From Acanthopleura granulata (taxonomy: Eukaryota; Mollusca; Polyplacophora; Chitonida; Chitonidae): 64,000 nt of DNA. A program made the position numbers and the translations under genes. The first letter of the stretch is position 1. Each line of letters opens with the position of its first letter. The notes under the pieces were generated by a model. That model searched no databases and was not told the origin of the DNA. It saw only the letters and a program-made list of their open reading frames with translations. This document shows positions 12,669-26,300 of the stretch, piece after piece. Where the stretch lies: contig JABBOT010000005.1 of the NCBI GenBank assembly GCA_016165875.1, positions 21,784,520 through 21,848,519 of the forward strand, written 5' to 3'.

Positions 12669-15600
12669 TACATGTGGGCCCACCTGAACCTAGGACTTTT
12701 CTATATATGTGTAGGACTATCTATATACCAGAGCGAGGGCTGCAAGTATAAATAAAAACAGTGTTATATACCGCTTTAGACTCATGGTTGTATACCTATA
12801 CTTGGGTTCTGGTATATATAGGGAAGAACTGGTGCCTTGTCTTTCTGTATTATTATTATAAACAGTGTTGTTTATTGGGGCCTAATTATTAAATATGCAG
12901 AGGAAAAATTGAATAGAAAAGCTCACTTTAAAAATTTATTTGCCCAGAAGGGCCCATCATTTGCTTCCTCCTTGGCATAACAAATCTCAGTTTTATTAAG
13001 TCAAACTCTCCCCACCGTCGAACAAAAGTAGGGTACACTAAACCCGTTATTCGGGGGATTTTGAATTGAATTATCGTCGTTCATGGTAACGAATTAATCC
13101 GTTCCCAATAACCAGTTCATCTGTAATCAGGAACAAATTAATCCGTAGGATCGACGGAAGTGCAGTCCGTCATCAATCAAATAAATACACTCAGCGATAT
13201 ATTCGCCGTGTCTAGCTTCATTTATAGACTCTAAACCGAAAATCAAATTTTCTCCACTTACCAATTGCTTTTCATAAAATATCAGACCCGTACCTGTACT
13301 AAATGGTGTTACAATGATTCTTAAGTTTGAAAAATTTATAAAGCGATCCGCATTATAAATTTACGATCTTTATTTCTCATAACAGAAACAGTACCTGTAT
13401 TAATGTTAACATAGTTCTAAAAAATGAAAAGTTATGGAGCTACTCACATTATTAATTGTACCAATTTTATTACCGACTGTGACTGGTAACACGCTCAGAC
13501 AAGGCTGATATTTTGTGAAAGGTATAATTATCTGTGCTATTCTAAATAATAACAAAAAAACATATGGCTTCGCGCTGATGGATTTTTTCTTTTGGGGGGG
13601 GGGGAAGTCTCTGGTATAATCTCTTGAATGAAGATGGAAGTGACCATGTCGGAGTATAAAAAACATGTCGCAGTGTAAAGGACATGCATGCGGCATTGAA
13701 GGGATCAATAGAAAACAGGAACATAGTGTGTATGGTGTTAAATATTTGTGTTTTACCCAGGCTTTCTTATGTGTCCATTCAGTTGATAAAAATTGTCAAA
13801 ATATATGTACAAAGCCTGGAAAAGTCATTGTTTCAGTTTCTATACAGAAAGATGACGTCTTACGTGTTTAATTCGGAGCTGTTATACATGTAGAACCATA
13901 CAGTTATCTCGTTCTGTTGCAGACAACAGAGGGGTTTATGCACAGGTAGGCCTGCCCTAATCTTTCTAATTTTTGGAAACCTGGTCTACCATTTTAGTCC
14001 ATGTACATGTAATTGAAACAGGAATACACAGTTTCTGTTTTCTCACGCGGGTAGTCTAATGAACAATCATCTATGCCTTATGTGATTACATGAGAGAAAT
14101 GTGATTCTTTTGCTTTCAGAAGTACTGTTATCTGTCACAAAAAATTAGAAGAATTAAGGCATATGAGGTTTTTCAAGGCTCCAGCTCTCGTTTGGGTTGT
14201 ATATATAGCAGGTGGAATGTTTCCACTCTTGTTTCTGATTTCAGTCTTGCCCCCTCTCCTGGTAATTTCCATTACCAAACAAGAACAAAACTCCACATAC
14301 TACCATTTACACCTACCATGTCAATCTGTTATATTTCGTCATAAGACCTGTTTGCAATTAACGGCACAGGAGAGCAAAAAACCAAACTGTTATTGTTTAT
14401 TTCAAAAAATATATATTTTGTGGTTGAAAGATAAAGAACTAATTGGCGTAAGAACTAATATATTCCTTTGTGCGAGTAATTAAATCCCGTTACTTACATG
14501 AGGAAAGCAGAAAACTGATTAAAGTATTCAATCTTTTACTGTTTAAGTAAATAATTTCACTGGTCCTTCTCTGGTTAAAGACTGTGATTAATTGATGTAG
14601 TCTTTGACTCTACAACCCCCCTTCATTCTCACTGGCCAGGGGGTATATGTTGAAGTCGACGTCATCGGGGTGACAACTATCACGTATTAAATGACGAAGA
14701 TGAGCCTTTTCACGGATGAGATGCTGATATAGCCACGCCATTATATGAATAAATTAAAGAAAAAAAATATATGGAATCGAAAGAAAGAGGAATGTAAATC
14801 AAATGTTGACTTTCAAGAATGGTGTCGTCGAAGTCTTCATCACGGAACTGGTTGTTGTTCTAAGAATGAAACCTTCACGTTTTGAGGAATTTAATGAGGA
14901 CCCTTGTTTATCTGATCAACAACATGAAATGTAACTTATGCATTGTTACAACTGCGGCGACTGAAGTCAACCTATGTAGCCCAGTGAGTTGTCATTTCCG
15001 GTATAGTCAGAGTTACATGATGACAGAGGGCAACAGGTGTGTGCGTCAATTGTTGGGAGTGTCGGTCAGTTCCTTCCTGAAGGCTCGTGGTTTACTGAAA
15101 CTGATCCTCGTGAAAAACCTGAATGAAATAAGCAAGTAAACACAATATTAAGTTTTCAATGAGCACACATATATGTATGTTTAGTATGCCACTTAACAAA
15201 TTTAACATTCCTTTGTTCCTCCTTGATCTTGATGGGTTTCAGATATCCTGGTGAAGCTAAACTCCGACAGGATTCAACATGCGTATATGCTACTACATTT
15301 TGACCGACTGACTCACAGCCATCCACCCCTAGCCACTGTTTACTCTGCTGCACATCTGTACGTTGCCTCTCTGAGACCGTGTACCGCTTAAACCGTTTGA
15401 AGTGGTTTAATAGTGGTGGTTCGTGTTTACATAAGGCTCTCTGGAAATGCAGGCGCCGAATACATACACATGTAAGCAGACAGAAAATGTGAAAGACTGC
15501 TGTATTGAAGAGACGGTTTACAGCGTAAAAGACGTTCCTTCCTTAATAAAGCCTGTTTCCAATACCCATAAATGCTGCAAATTTCACACAAACCCCATAT

Positions 15601-17150
15601 GAAAACCCTGTATCATGTATGTATTCCTAAAAAGAATCCGTTATCGTTATTTAATGTCCTCTGAGTGACAACGGAATATTAGGTATTGTTGGGTGATTTT
15701 ATTTAACATAATAAGACATGTCGTAATTTCAGTGAAGCAAAATATTCCATTCTGTGACAAATTTATTAAAATGACCCAACGTTCTTAGCATTCAGTAGCC
15801 TGTGACAAATGCAAGAAGAGAAATTAAAATTCAAAGTGATTAAACATTATGTTAACACGACATATGAAAACATATAAGGCAGTAATAGATCGAAGGTTTT
15901 GGTTGTGTGTTATCAGCCAGAAAGGACTTGATGTACGTTACATTCGCATTTCAAGAATGCAACTCACAGCAAGGAACACGAAGAAGAACGATTCCCCTGC
16001 TGATGCTCGTCTTGGCTAAACTTCTTATACCTATGCCACGCTTCCTAGTATAAACATATGCCCTCGAAACAGTGCTGCATTATATATGTCTTATAACACC
16101 GTCTTATTCCGTACTATTTTGAAAGAATTAGAAATATCATTTCCAAATTCTCTTATTATTGCTTTGTGTAAAACCACTTCACCTATATACACATTTCATA
16201 GGCTCATGTATTGCTGGCGACGCTGGTCGTATTTGTATATGGCCGAGAGGAACTAATAGCTACACATACATAACATTGCACCTAAAGCAACGACTTTGAC
16301 AATGTGACAGCTGACATTCATTTTAGCTCTTTATTTGTTCGCATGCAAAATATTTAAAATATTCGTCACTGTTATCAACAACACTCCAAGTTTGTAAACC
16401 TAAACAGAGCGCTTCAGTAACTTCACAGACTCATGGTAATAAGCTGAAACACCATGGTTGCATAACCATTCGTGATAGTCGAGGGAAACAGAATGGCTTT
16501 AATTGCAACAGCGTCGTTACGCAATGTGTATCATTAAATCTGTGATATCACCTTCAGCATGATGACAGACATTTTCACGGAGCATAAAACATGCGTGTGA
16601 TTTTATAAAGGTTGGATAATTATTAACCACTTGCACATTCGCCCGTTCCGAAACCAAGAATGATATATATAGATGCATGTTTTTTTATATATTGTTTTCT
16701 ACAACTATTCTTTGCCGGAAGTCTACATGGCCTTCATTGATTATTTTAACAAATCTGCTTTTGAGACAGATATTGCCAGTTCTCAATAGTTCTTAAGAGA
16801 AAAAACCAGAATGACTGTGTAAACTAGGGAAATGCTACTGAATGCTGACGATAACTATATGGCCGCTTAAATGGGTCATCGTTGGAGTATTTTTTTGCCC
16901 AGACCTATAATTAGGCCTTGTTAGACGAGGCACTAGCGCATCTGTAATGGTGCGAATATCAAATTCCACAATAAAAACCCACTGCGAAAATGCATGTTAT
17001 ATTTATTCTCCACATGCAGATTCCCTCCTCTACTGGGAACCCGGATATGTCGGGGTCACAGAACTGCTGTGCCGATGGGAGTCTATCCCCGCTTCCTTGC
17101 TTCTCACACCGATAGGAAGTGACTCAAAAGCCTAGATACATACATTCACA
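12669..17150. other. Intergenic, upstream flank of the TEP gene
   Basis: Holds one MITE (13955-14159). A 106-codon frame at 14163-14483 begins hydrophobic but has no supporting context. A run of G lies at about 13594. Confidence 0.55.
13955..14159 (-). mobile_element. Same MITE family, copy 3 (inverted)
   Basis: CCCTAATCTTTCTAATTTTT and AAAAATTAGAAGAATTAAGG ends. The internal ACACAGTTTCTGTTTTCTCA is the complement of the copy 1/2 core. Confidence 0.75.
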
Positions 17151-17185
17151 TATAGGCAGACAGTTGTAGGCCCTGTACTTCAGTC
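17151..17185 (+). promoter_or_regulatory. Possible core promoter of the TEP gene
   Basis: TATAG at 17151 is followed 31 bases later by an initiator-like TTCAGTC (A at 17182), giving a 5' UTR of about 70 nt before ATG 17254. Spacing fits a TATA/Inr promoter, but both elements are short and could be chance. Confidence 0.3.
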
Positions 17186-17253
17186 AGCCACTGCAGCTGA
17201 CCCAGTGAGCTACTGTCACTTCAGCCACTTCGTCCCTAAACGCCGGTCTGAGG

Positions 17254-17309
17254 ATGAAGACGTTGTGTTTGGCCGTCTTACTGGCCTGTGTCAGCATTCC
17301 AGTGGAAAG
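17254..17309 (+). CDS. TEP exon 1: signal peptide
   Basis: Starts at ATG 17254 (MKTLCLAVLLACVSIPVE) and ends at donor AG|GTAAGA, phase 2. The short hydrophobic leader is typical of a cleaved signal peptide. Completing the split Ser codon with exon 2 gives SGYIFTAPQ, the usual start of MG1. The start is supported by the leader and the phase match; no upstream in-frame alternative is evident. Confidence 0.85.
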
Positions 17310-20300
17310 GTAAGAAAAAACTGAACATCAAGCGTTCGTTTTCTCCGTATATTTACAGATATACTGACCCTGAATCATTTACTTTCATGGGCAGACGAAT
17401 CTACGCATATTGCAACTGATCTATGTTTCACTTCTTTTCCCTGTTTGTCGGAGAAAATGATGTTTGTGGTGTGTCAGTGTTCTCGAAAGGATGACGTCGT
17501 TTTATTTTCCTGCTTATATTGTAATGACTTAATTCGTATATATACATTGCCTTTCGTATGTTTGCAGTGGTCATTTAGATTCTGGTGGTTTTATTAATAA
17601 GAAGGAATGTAGAACAAGTTAATCTACAGGTCAACGTCCAATCTGACCTCAGACCACTTTGTGGCCACTTACGTGTTATCACTGACTATCGATGACATTG
17701 TATGGTACGTTTATAATACACTCAACAATAATGTTATCACTATTGAGGGGGGATAAATGGGAATCTCGTTCTGCCCATTTACTTCACGTGTGTAAATTTC
17801 TGTTGCTTAAACCTGTTTAACATTTGGACCCTTCAAACGCAGGGGGCAATTGTACAGATTTGTAGCACATTTTTTGACGATTCCACTGGTCATTTGTACG
17901 CCAGATTGGTAGATTTACCATACGTCCACTTTTGTTTCCACCAATTCTCAAGCTGTCCCTTGTGGTTATATTTACATTCAGATGTTACGGTATATTCCAG
18001 ATGTCCCCCTTGGTTCCTTTAGCGTGTCCCCACTGAAGTCCTGCTCGTATGTGTGTGGCATGCTGCAGCACATATTGAGACGGCCTCTCAGGCGAGTCTT
18101 TGACGTACAAACCACCACAGCACGGAAAGACTTAGCATAACAGACTAACGCGGAACAGATGTTGTTGTTTTTGAGAAAGCTTTTGGTATCGCGTTTGCTT
18201 AACAGTGTAGTCGTTCCTGTCGAGCACGTGGTCTGGGATGAAAGGAGAGAAGTTTCTAACTTCTGGAGACCAAAGGTCTTCATTTAACTATAAATGCTTA
18301 GAAATCCTGTGAGACTAGACGAAAAAAAACCGTCGTTTTCCCCTTAATTTGAAAGTGTAGGATGATTTATACTGTAAACTGATTACTTTTAAATCTGATA
18401 TTGTGTGCTGTTTAGTGTGGCGTAAAACACCAATGAAATAAATAAATCAGTGAAAGGAGGAGGAAATTAATGCATGCGCCTGGGATGAACACCAACATTT
18501 TGCAAGTTTCTAACAAACTTTCCCTCATAGTGTGACAGATGATCATGTGCTCACTTCATTCGTGGTGGTTAGACAGCACATCTGTGCGTCATTCATGCAC
18601 TATTGTTGTCATGTCCATGTGGACAATGGTAGTTGGGGAATCCACAAATTCACGGTCCACAGCTAGGATTGAACCCAGACCTCAGATATCCTAGCACTTG
18701 ACAGACAATTACACAAAGTCCAGGATTTACCCAATCGGATACAATGTTTTATAAACCATTCTCAATAAAAACATGAACAAACAACCCCAAATAAAACGTT
18801 TTTAATTCCATAGCTTGTGCATTCATGTGCTGAAGACAATAGGGCAGTTCGAACTCTGTTGTTGCTGACGGTAAAAAGAGTACTACTGTATCAGGTGTCT
18901 TGTCAAATACGTCAGCCAACGTTTGTTGACTTCACTTTGCTGATCACCCATCTCACCGTGATCAGGAGGTACAAATGACGTTTCTTTTCTTCAGTAACTT
19001 CTTAAGTTCACAAACCTTCAGCTCCTCAATTTTCACCATAATTCGTTTAAGTGTAAATAACTTTTTTGTGACACTTTTTTAGACATTCAGGTTATAGCTA
19101 ATGTAATCAGAAATAGTTCCCTAACATTTTTGTCAAGTCACGTGGTACGGTAGCACTTTTCTTACCTTTAGCGATAAAAGAGTTCGAACTCGAAACTCCC
19201 CTACTGCATCACATCCGCCATCCGTTCAAGCAATTACACCACAATTTATTTTTTGCTTTTTGTTTTCTGAAGAGGACTATCATAAAGGACTCGAGACAGA
19301 TCGTTTCGTATTACCCCTGGCAGGGGACAAAGCTTGAAACCCAACAACCTTCAGGTTTAAATCATGTTCTGATTAAATTCCTGTAGAATGGGGTCGTCAT
19401 TTCCTCCACAACTTTGACGATGAATACCAAAATGTTGTTTCAGTGGACCCTTATTAAAACATTAGGTTAACGCAATAAGTTAACACAACTAAATTGATTT
19501 CACAGTTATTTCCAAGCATGTAGCGTACATGTTTGAGGACTTAATAACATAGCATTTCGACCTGCAGTGCTAAATTCCCCATTTCGAGACATCACAACTT
19601 TCTTCCCGTTTTCAAAGCAGCTCAAGAACTCCTCCATAAGCCGCATATACGTGCTTGCCGCATACAGTACTAGCCTCTCTCTGCCATGTTTCTGTTACAG
19701 TGGCTACATCTCCACGGTCTCTCCTCTGTTGCTTCTCGCGTACAGTCACAATCCGCCCTGGGCTCATTCTGTCGTTTTTCTATTACAGCGGTTACATTTT
19801 CACCATCCCTCGGGTGTTGTCGGACGCCCACGGTCACAAACGGCCTTAGCCTCATTTTAACATGTTTCTGTTACAGTACTTATATCTTCACGGTCCATTG
19901 TCTGTTGCAAGCCACGTACAGTCACAGTCCTTCCTAGCTTCCCTCCGTCGTGTTTCTGTTACAAGGCGTGGATACATATTCACGGTCTCTTAGTTGTTGT
20001 TAGCCGGACATCGTCACAATCCTCGCTATTGTCTCACAGCCGTGTTACTGTTGCAGTGGTTACATCTTCACGGTCCAGCAAATGTTCATAGCTGCCCTAT
20101 CCTCACTGTATCATGTTTCTGTTACAGTGGTTACATCTTCACCGCCCCTCAGGTGTTGCTAGCCGGGTCGGAGGAGCAAGCATGTCTGACCCTTCAGGGC
20201 ACCATCGAGGACGTCACCGTGAACATTATGCTGATCGACCAGATAGATACAGTTCTTGAACAGGTGTTCACATTTCCCCAAGGTAAATCAGTATTGTACG

Positions 20301-23300
20301 CAAATATATTTAATTACTTCATTGGTGTTTTTACGCGGTACTCAAGAATGTTTCACTTTCGAAATCGACAGCGACTAGCATTATGGTGGGAGGAAACCGG
20401 GCAGAGCTCAAGGGGGAAAAGCACGACCATCCGCACGTTGCTGGCCGACCTTCCCACATACGACCAGAAACAAAAACATATAGTTACAAGGGTATTTATA
20501 GTTTTATAGTATTATCAGTATCCTAGCTAGCCCATTCATGTAAACATTTGTTCTAGATAGTTCGACTAAGGATTCAGTTCAGGGGGTCTGTCCGGTGTAA
20601 CTGGCAATCCGATTTTTTCCACCCAAGCGCTTGACAATCCCCTTCCTATATCGGTCAATAAGTGAATCTTGCGTATGGCAATAAATAATGCACAATTAGA
20701 AGTACATTTTCAATGTATTATTGTTCACAATTTGTATTTTTCCTGGGAAGCCTATTTTATACATCTGTTCCAACTGAATATACATTTTTTACGCATTTGA
20801 CATCGTTTAGTGGAAGAACATATTACAGAAGTCTGTTTTATCATGAGTAAGCAATTGTCCATTCTGAGGTCGAAAAAGGTGACTGGCTTTATGTTATTAG
20901 TCACACAGAAGTGCTTCTTAAATATCTGCTGATTCATAGAAATACCCAATTCTGAATATGAAAAATTAGGTATAACAGCCTGGCAGAACTACTCTTGGGA
21001 AGGATATAAAAGCTCCGCCTCTCCATATCTTAAAGGAGTACATGTTCTGAAGATTAACCTGGTTTCAATAGACAAAAACAAAAGAATTACCTCAAACGCG
21101 TTCTTGTCCTTTCAGGTCAAAGCGCATGCGTGGGTCTGATGATTCCGTTTTATCCCCACCCTGAGGATCGTCATGTGAACTTGCTAGTGACGGGGATTAG
21201 TTCTGGGTACAACTTCACAAGTAGCACCCCCGTGATCATCCGCAATGACCCGACCATTACCTTCATACAGACCGACAAACCCATATACAAGCCGGGACAA
21301 ACAGGTGAGTAAAATACATCATTAGTACCCTTCTACAGGCTTACAGGCGTACATCTGAAACTGATCGACAGGCGAGAAAATACAAACGTCGTTACCGATA
21401 TACAGAATTATAAATATATACATATACCAAGCCCAGAAAAATTGGGGCCCAATGGACAAAATACATTGTTCGACACCTTAAAGTAATAGGTTAGAAAAAT
21501 ACAATCTTTAATGCTTTTATACTGTCCAAATCGGACATGTCGTTGAGAACATACAAACATCGTCAACAATCCTTGATGCTTTTATACTGATAAACAGACC
21601 CAAATCGGACATGTCGTTGAGAACATACAAACATCATCAACAATCCTTGATGCTTTTATACTGACAAACAGACCCAAATAGGACATGTCGTTGAGAACAA
21701 ACAAACATTGTCAACAATCCTTGATGCTTTTATACTGATAAACAAACCCAAATCGGACATGTCGTTGAGAACATACAAACATTGTCAACTTTTCTTTAAA
21801 TAAACCAAGTATGTATGTACATCCATTCTCTGCAGATAACAAGGCCTACAGATAGTAAATTACTCGTGACTTTATGGAATTTTTCACCAAGTAATCGCCC
21901 TGTTATATGAATTTTAGAATAGAAGGCTGACAAGCTGATGAAAGATCGCGTGAATCTATGTATAATTTATTATTAATCACATAACATCCCATCAACTCAG
22001 TGCTGCGGGTTAGTTTGTAAAACGATTCATAAAGTTATACCGAGTCATTTGCTGCAATGTAATCTGTATGCACATGCCTTGTTGGATAGGTGAGAAAATG
22101 TTTAAGCGTCGAAAACGACATTCATATACCAGACGTCAACCAAAACGGCGTTCCGGGTATATATTCTCGAAACTAGTTCCCAAAAAACGACAAATAACAC
22201 AAACCCCCAAAGAACTAAGAAAATATACTAATATAAAATTAGGACGGATTCATGCAAAGACGACTAGACAACAGTCTTCAATGATGACGACAAGACGTGA
22301 TGAATGTCTTTTACGTACAAACAATCCTGCGAACTGTAGAGTTTCGATAAATTTACTGACTGATAAAAGTAAGCATAATTCATATATACGTCGTGACATG
22401 TACCAAATACCAAAGCCTTCGTGAGCAAAAACCCTGTCTTCTACATAAGTAAATTTGAGACACAAAAAACGTCATGTTTATTTTCATTGTTAACACTAGG
22501 CGGAGGCTACTTTCAATGTGAAAATGAGCCCTTCCCTTCCTTATCTCAATCATGACGGACATATAGATTATTTTCATATTTTTTTCGCCATTTCCTTGCA
22601 GTAAAATTCCGCATCTTGACTATAGACGACAATCTGCGCTCACTCTTACTACCTGTAAGTATACAGATCCAAGGGACTCCATCCTGCATGACGGAAAAAT
22701 ATACAGATGAAGCATTTGCTTTCAGTGTCTGCTTCGTCAACGGTAGATCTCGAGTTCGATCCCGAAACTCGTCAAACCTAAGAATTTAACATCGATAATT
22801 TTTTCACTACCTCGCTTGGCGTCCGGCGTAAAAGGAATAGGCCATATGCTGATCGGCCTGGTGTCAGCATACAGTGACTGGTTGTGGCGTCGGGTCTGGT
22901 GACGTCGGCGTGGCGTTCCTGTGAGTCAGCGCCACATGTATGATAGCATTGGATCCGGCCTGCTACAAGGGGACACCGTCGTAATATGACCTAATTGCGA
23001 CGTTAATTCAGATTTTGATTTCAACAATTTTATGTTACAATCACTTCTTATTTTGCGATTTATATGCACGTACATATGCGCGCCAGGTTCTTGCCGATTG
23101 GAGCAATATTGTTTATGTTGATGCCTAGGAGCATGTGATCACATGATCTCAAGCGTCTCGATTAACCCCTCAAATCCAACTTTTTTCTGAAGTTGGGAGT
23201 TAACTGTGTCAGACGGTTTGTGAAGTATTTGGCATTGGTCTTTGGTTCCATTATCCGTAATCCTTGATGTAAGCGAAATATTCATTACTCTTAAAGTAAT

Positions 23301-26300
23301 ATAGGACATAAAGGCACATATGTTATTCTCGTTTGAATGTGACGACATTGAGCTTCAGCGCGCCCCTGATTCAGTCAGTAATGATTCAAATTTGTATAAT
23401 ATCTGTTTGCTTTTGACGGTGAAAAATCTTGAGCATGACGTTACACGATCATCTCTCTTTACTTTGGCCAGGTATCAGAGGTTGTGATTCTTAACCCAAA
23501 TGGAATACGACTGAGACAGTGGACCGATATCACCGGAGAAGATGGTAAATCAGTATAACTTATAGCTCCTCGTATAGACGGTGAAGGTACCCACCGGCTG
23601 CGGTGGCAATTCCGTCATACCGACGATTTTAACATCGGTAATTTTCATACATCCCTGCATTTATTTATTTATTTGAAGGCTGTTTTACGCTGTCCTCAAG
23701 AATATTTCACTTATACGACGGCGGCCAGCATTATGGTGGGAAGAAGCCGGACAGAGTCCGGGGGAAATCCGTGACCATCCGCAGGTTGCTGGCAAACCTT
23801 ACCACGTACGGCCGGAGAGGAAGACAGCATGAGCTGGACTTGAACTCACAGATACCGCGCTAACCGTTTCCGGCATGGCGTTTCAGTGATGTAGCAGTAT
23901 AAATATGTCAGTACTGGGTCCGGCCTTCTGCAAGGAAACACCGCTGTGATATCACCAAAACAATGTTCAAAGCGACGTTAAACCCGAATCAAACGACCAA
24001 CCAAACAAAGATGGGTTATCCATTCAACTTGAACAGGAAGTACTACCGACACAGTGAGCTGATATGACCGATGAAGATCGTGAGTTGATATTGTCCTGCA
24101 TGCTTACACACTTTGTCAGCATTGCAGCCTGGGCAGATGAGCTCGGAAACTGTAATCAACCCATCAGGTTCCACACATCCCCAGCATATCAAATCGTATT
24201 AATATGCAAAATACCGAATCATTATCCCATTATTGATTGCATAACTCTAAAATATGAATGAGTATGGCCTAGCTCATCTTATTCATAAAGAATGTGATTC
24301 ATTCTTCTCTGTTCAGGGTTATTGAGCTTAGAGATGGAACTATCGGAAGAGCCGGTTCTGGGAGAGTGGAAGATTGAGGCCGTCATCAATTACCAAAAGG
24401 AAACACAAACGTTTACAGTAGAAGAGTACGGTAAGAATTATGCTGCATAACGTGCTTCGTAGTTTGATTAATAGATTTCCTCTCCAATGAATCCTGTGAA
24501 TGAAAACCGTTTTTATGCAATTCAACATTTAAACGTAATTCTCACGACATTTTAATGTTTGCCCTCCAAATAATATTTTAAGTCAGTTATTGTAAGATTA
24601 CGTTTACCAAACAACGATTCTTGGCACAAATCCTTTCAGCCGTCTCTGTATTTTTCGTGTAGTTCTCCCAAAGTTTGAGGTAATAATCAAGCCCCCGCCA
24701 TTCCTGCCAGCCAATTCTCCCGCCATCACAGCAGAAGTTTGCGCAGAGTAAGTCTTGCGATTAAGTTTTTCGTTGTTATTTCTTTCTTCCATTTAAGACA
24801 AATTTTCGTCGGTTGAGAACACATTATATAAGCTTTTTTCATGACAGGATATTAAACTTATTTATTTTATTTATTTCTGCCGTTATTTATTTATTTATTT
24901 TTATTTATTTGTTTTGTTTGTTTATTTATTGTTTGTTTGTTTGTTTGTCTGTTTGTTTGTTTGTTTGTTTGTCTGTTCAATGTCACGCATGCTCAAGAAA
25001 TTTTTACGATTCGATTAGTTTTATGGTAGGAGGAAACGGGATTGCCCGGGGTAAACTTGGCCAGTTACAGACTAATTTTCCTACATATGACATGCCAGGC
25101 CCTTTTATCGAGATAATGCAATGTATCAGCCTAGTATAATACGTGTACACACGCTTAGAAAAGAGGGATCAGTTCGGGTTCTGTAAAGAGCCTTATGGCT
25201 CTGTTCCGAATCCTATAAGATGCTATCTTTTTTAAACTTGCTTTCTCTCCAGTGGGAAGGTTCATTCATCGAGGATGAGGTTCTACTGTCGAATTCTCAC
25301 CCTTCAAACAAGTGAGATAAATTCGGGGTTGTGGACATGAGGGAAGAAAAATAAAATTCTCCATTCCAAAACAAGTATGAAAATGATTTCCTATGCAATG
25401 ACTATTAATAAGCCAGAAATACACCATCACGTGATCTAGTGCAGCTGGTTGTCAGCGTCCTGCTAAAAGCAGCGGTCATGAATTCCACTTAGGCGTCATA
25501 ACATCCAGCTGATCCCTTCTAATAAGGATTTGTATGGAAGTGTACAGGGTGCCAACGCAGAGGCAAGACACTGACGTAAAGGTTTATTAGCTGCATATTT
25601 TGCGGTGTTGTGTGAGTTAATCCGGTATAAACCTCACTCACCTCAACTCACTTAACATATAACTGATTACAGGTATACGTATGGTAAGCCGGTCAGGGGT
25701 GTGATGGAGGTGGAGATATGTATCAGGTCTCCTCACCTGGTCGACCTTGAGGATCAACCGCCATGTGACAAAGTTATCGAGAAGGTAAGACCATCGTACT
25801 GCAAAGCATTGAGTCCTGCATTCACATACCACTCGGTGACCATGAAGGGGCATTCCAAGTCGATAATATCAAAACCCATTTCCAAAGCAACCGAAAAACA
25901 CCATTTCCAAAGCAATATGTAATAAATAATTATAGAAATATACATAGTAATATAGCAAAAAAATTTTTAACATGTAAGAGATAAATCGCCCTTAGTTTTC
26001 AGTGATGCAGGAAAGACAATATTCTAGTCACGGTATTCAATTCCAGTTTCCGCGAACAATTCCAGATCAAAATATACATATATTATGTAAGCTCTGTGGC
26101 GCTTTGATTACTGATGTTCTTAAAGCCCTATGGGGGACCTCCGTGGCCAACGGGATCACGCGCTAGCGCAGCGTTATGACTCAGGTGCCTTTCACCAATA
26201 CGGTTGCTGTGAGCTCAAGCCCAGCTCACCGTGGCTTCCTCTCCGGTCATACGTTGGAAGGTCTGCCAGCAACCTGCGGACCGTCGTGGTTTTCCCCTGG

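Noticed and set aside
14163..14483. 106-codon frame with hydrophobic start
   Set aside because: Begins at the end of a MITE, with no similarity or neighbouring exons to support it.
22068..22424. Basic 118-codon frame in intron 3
   Set aside because: No homology recognised and no splice or promoter context; Arg/Lys richness follows from local base composition.
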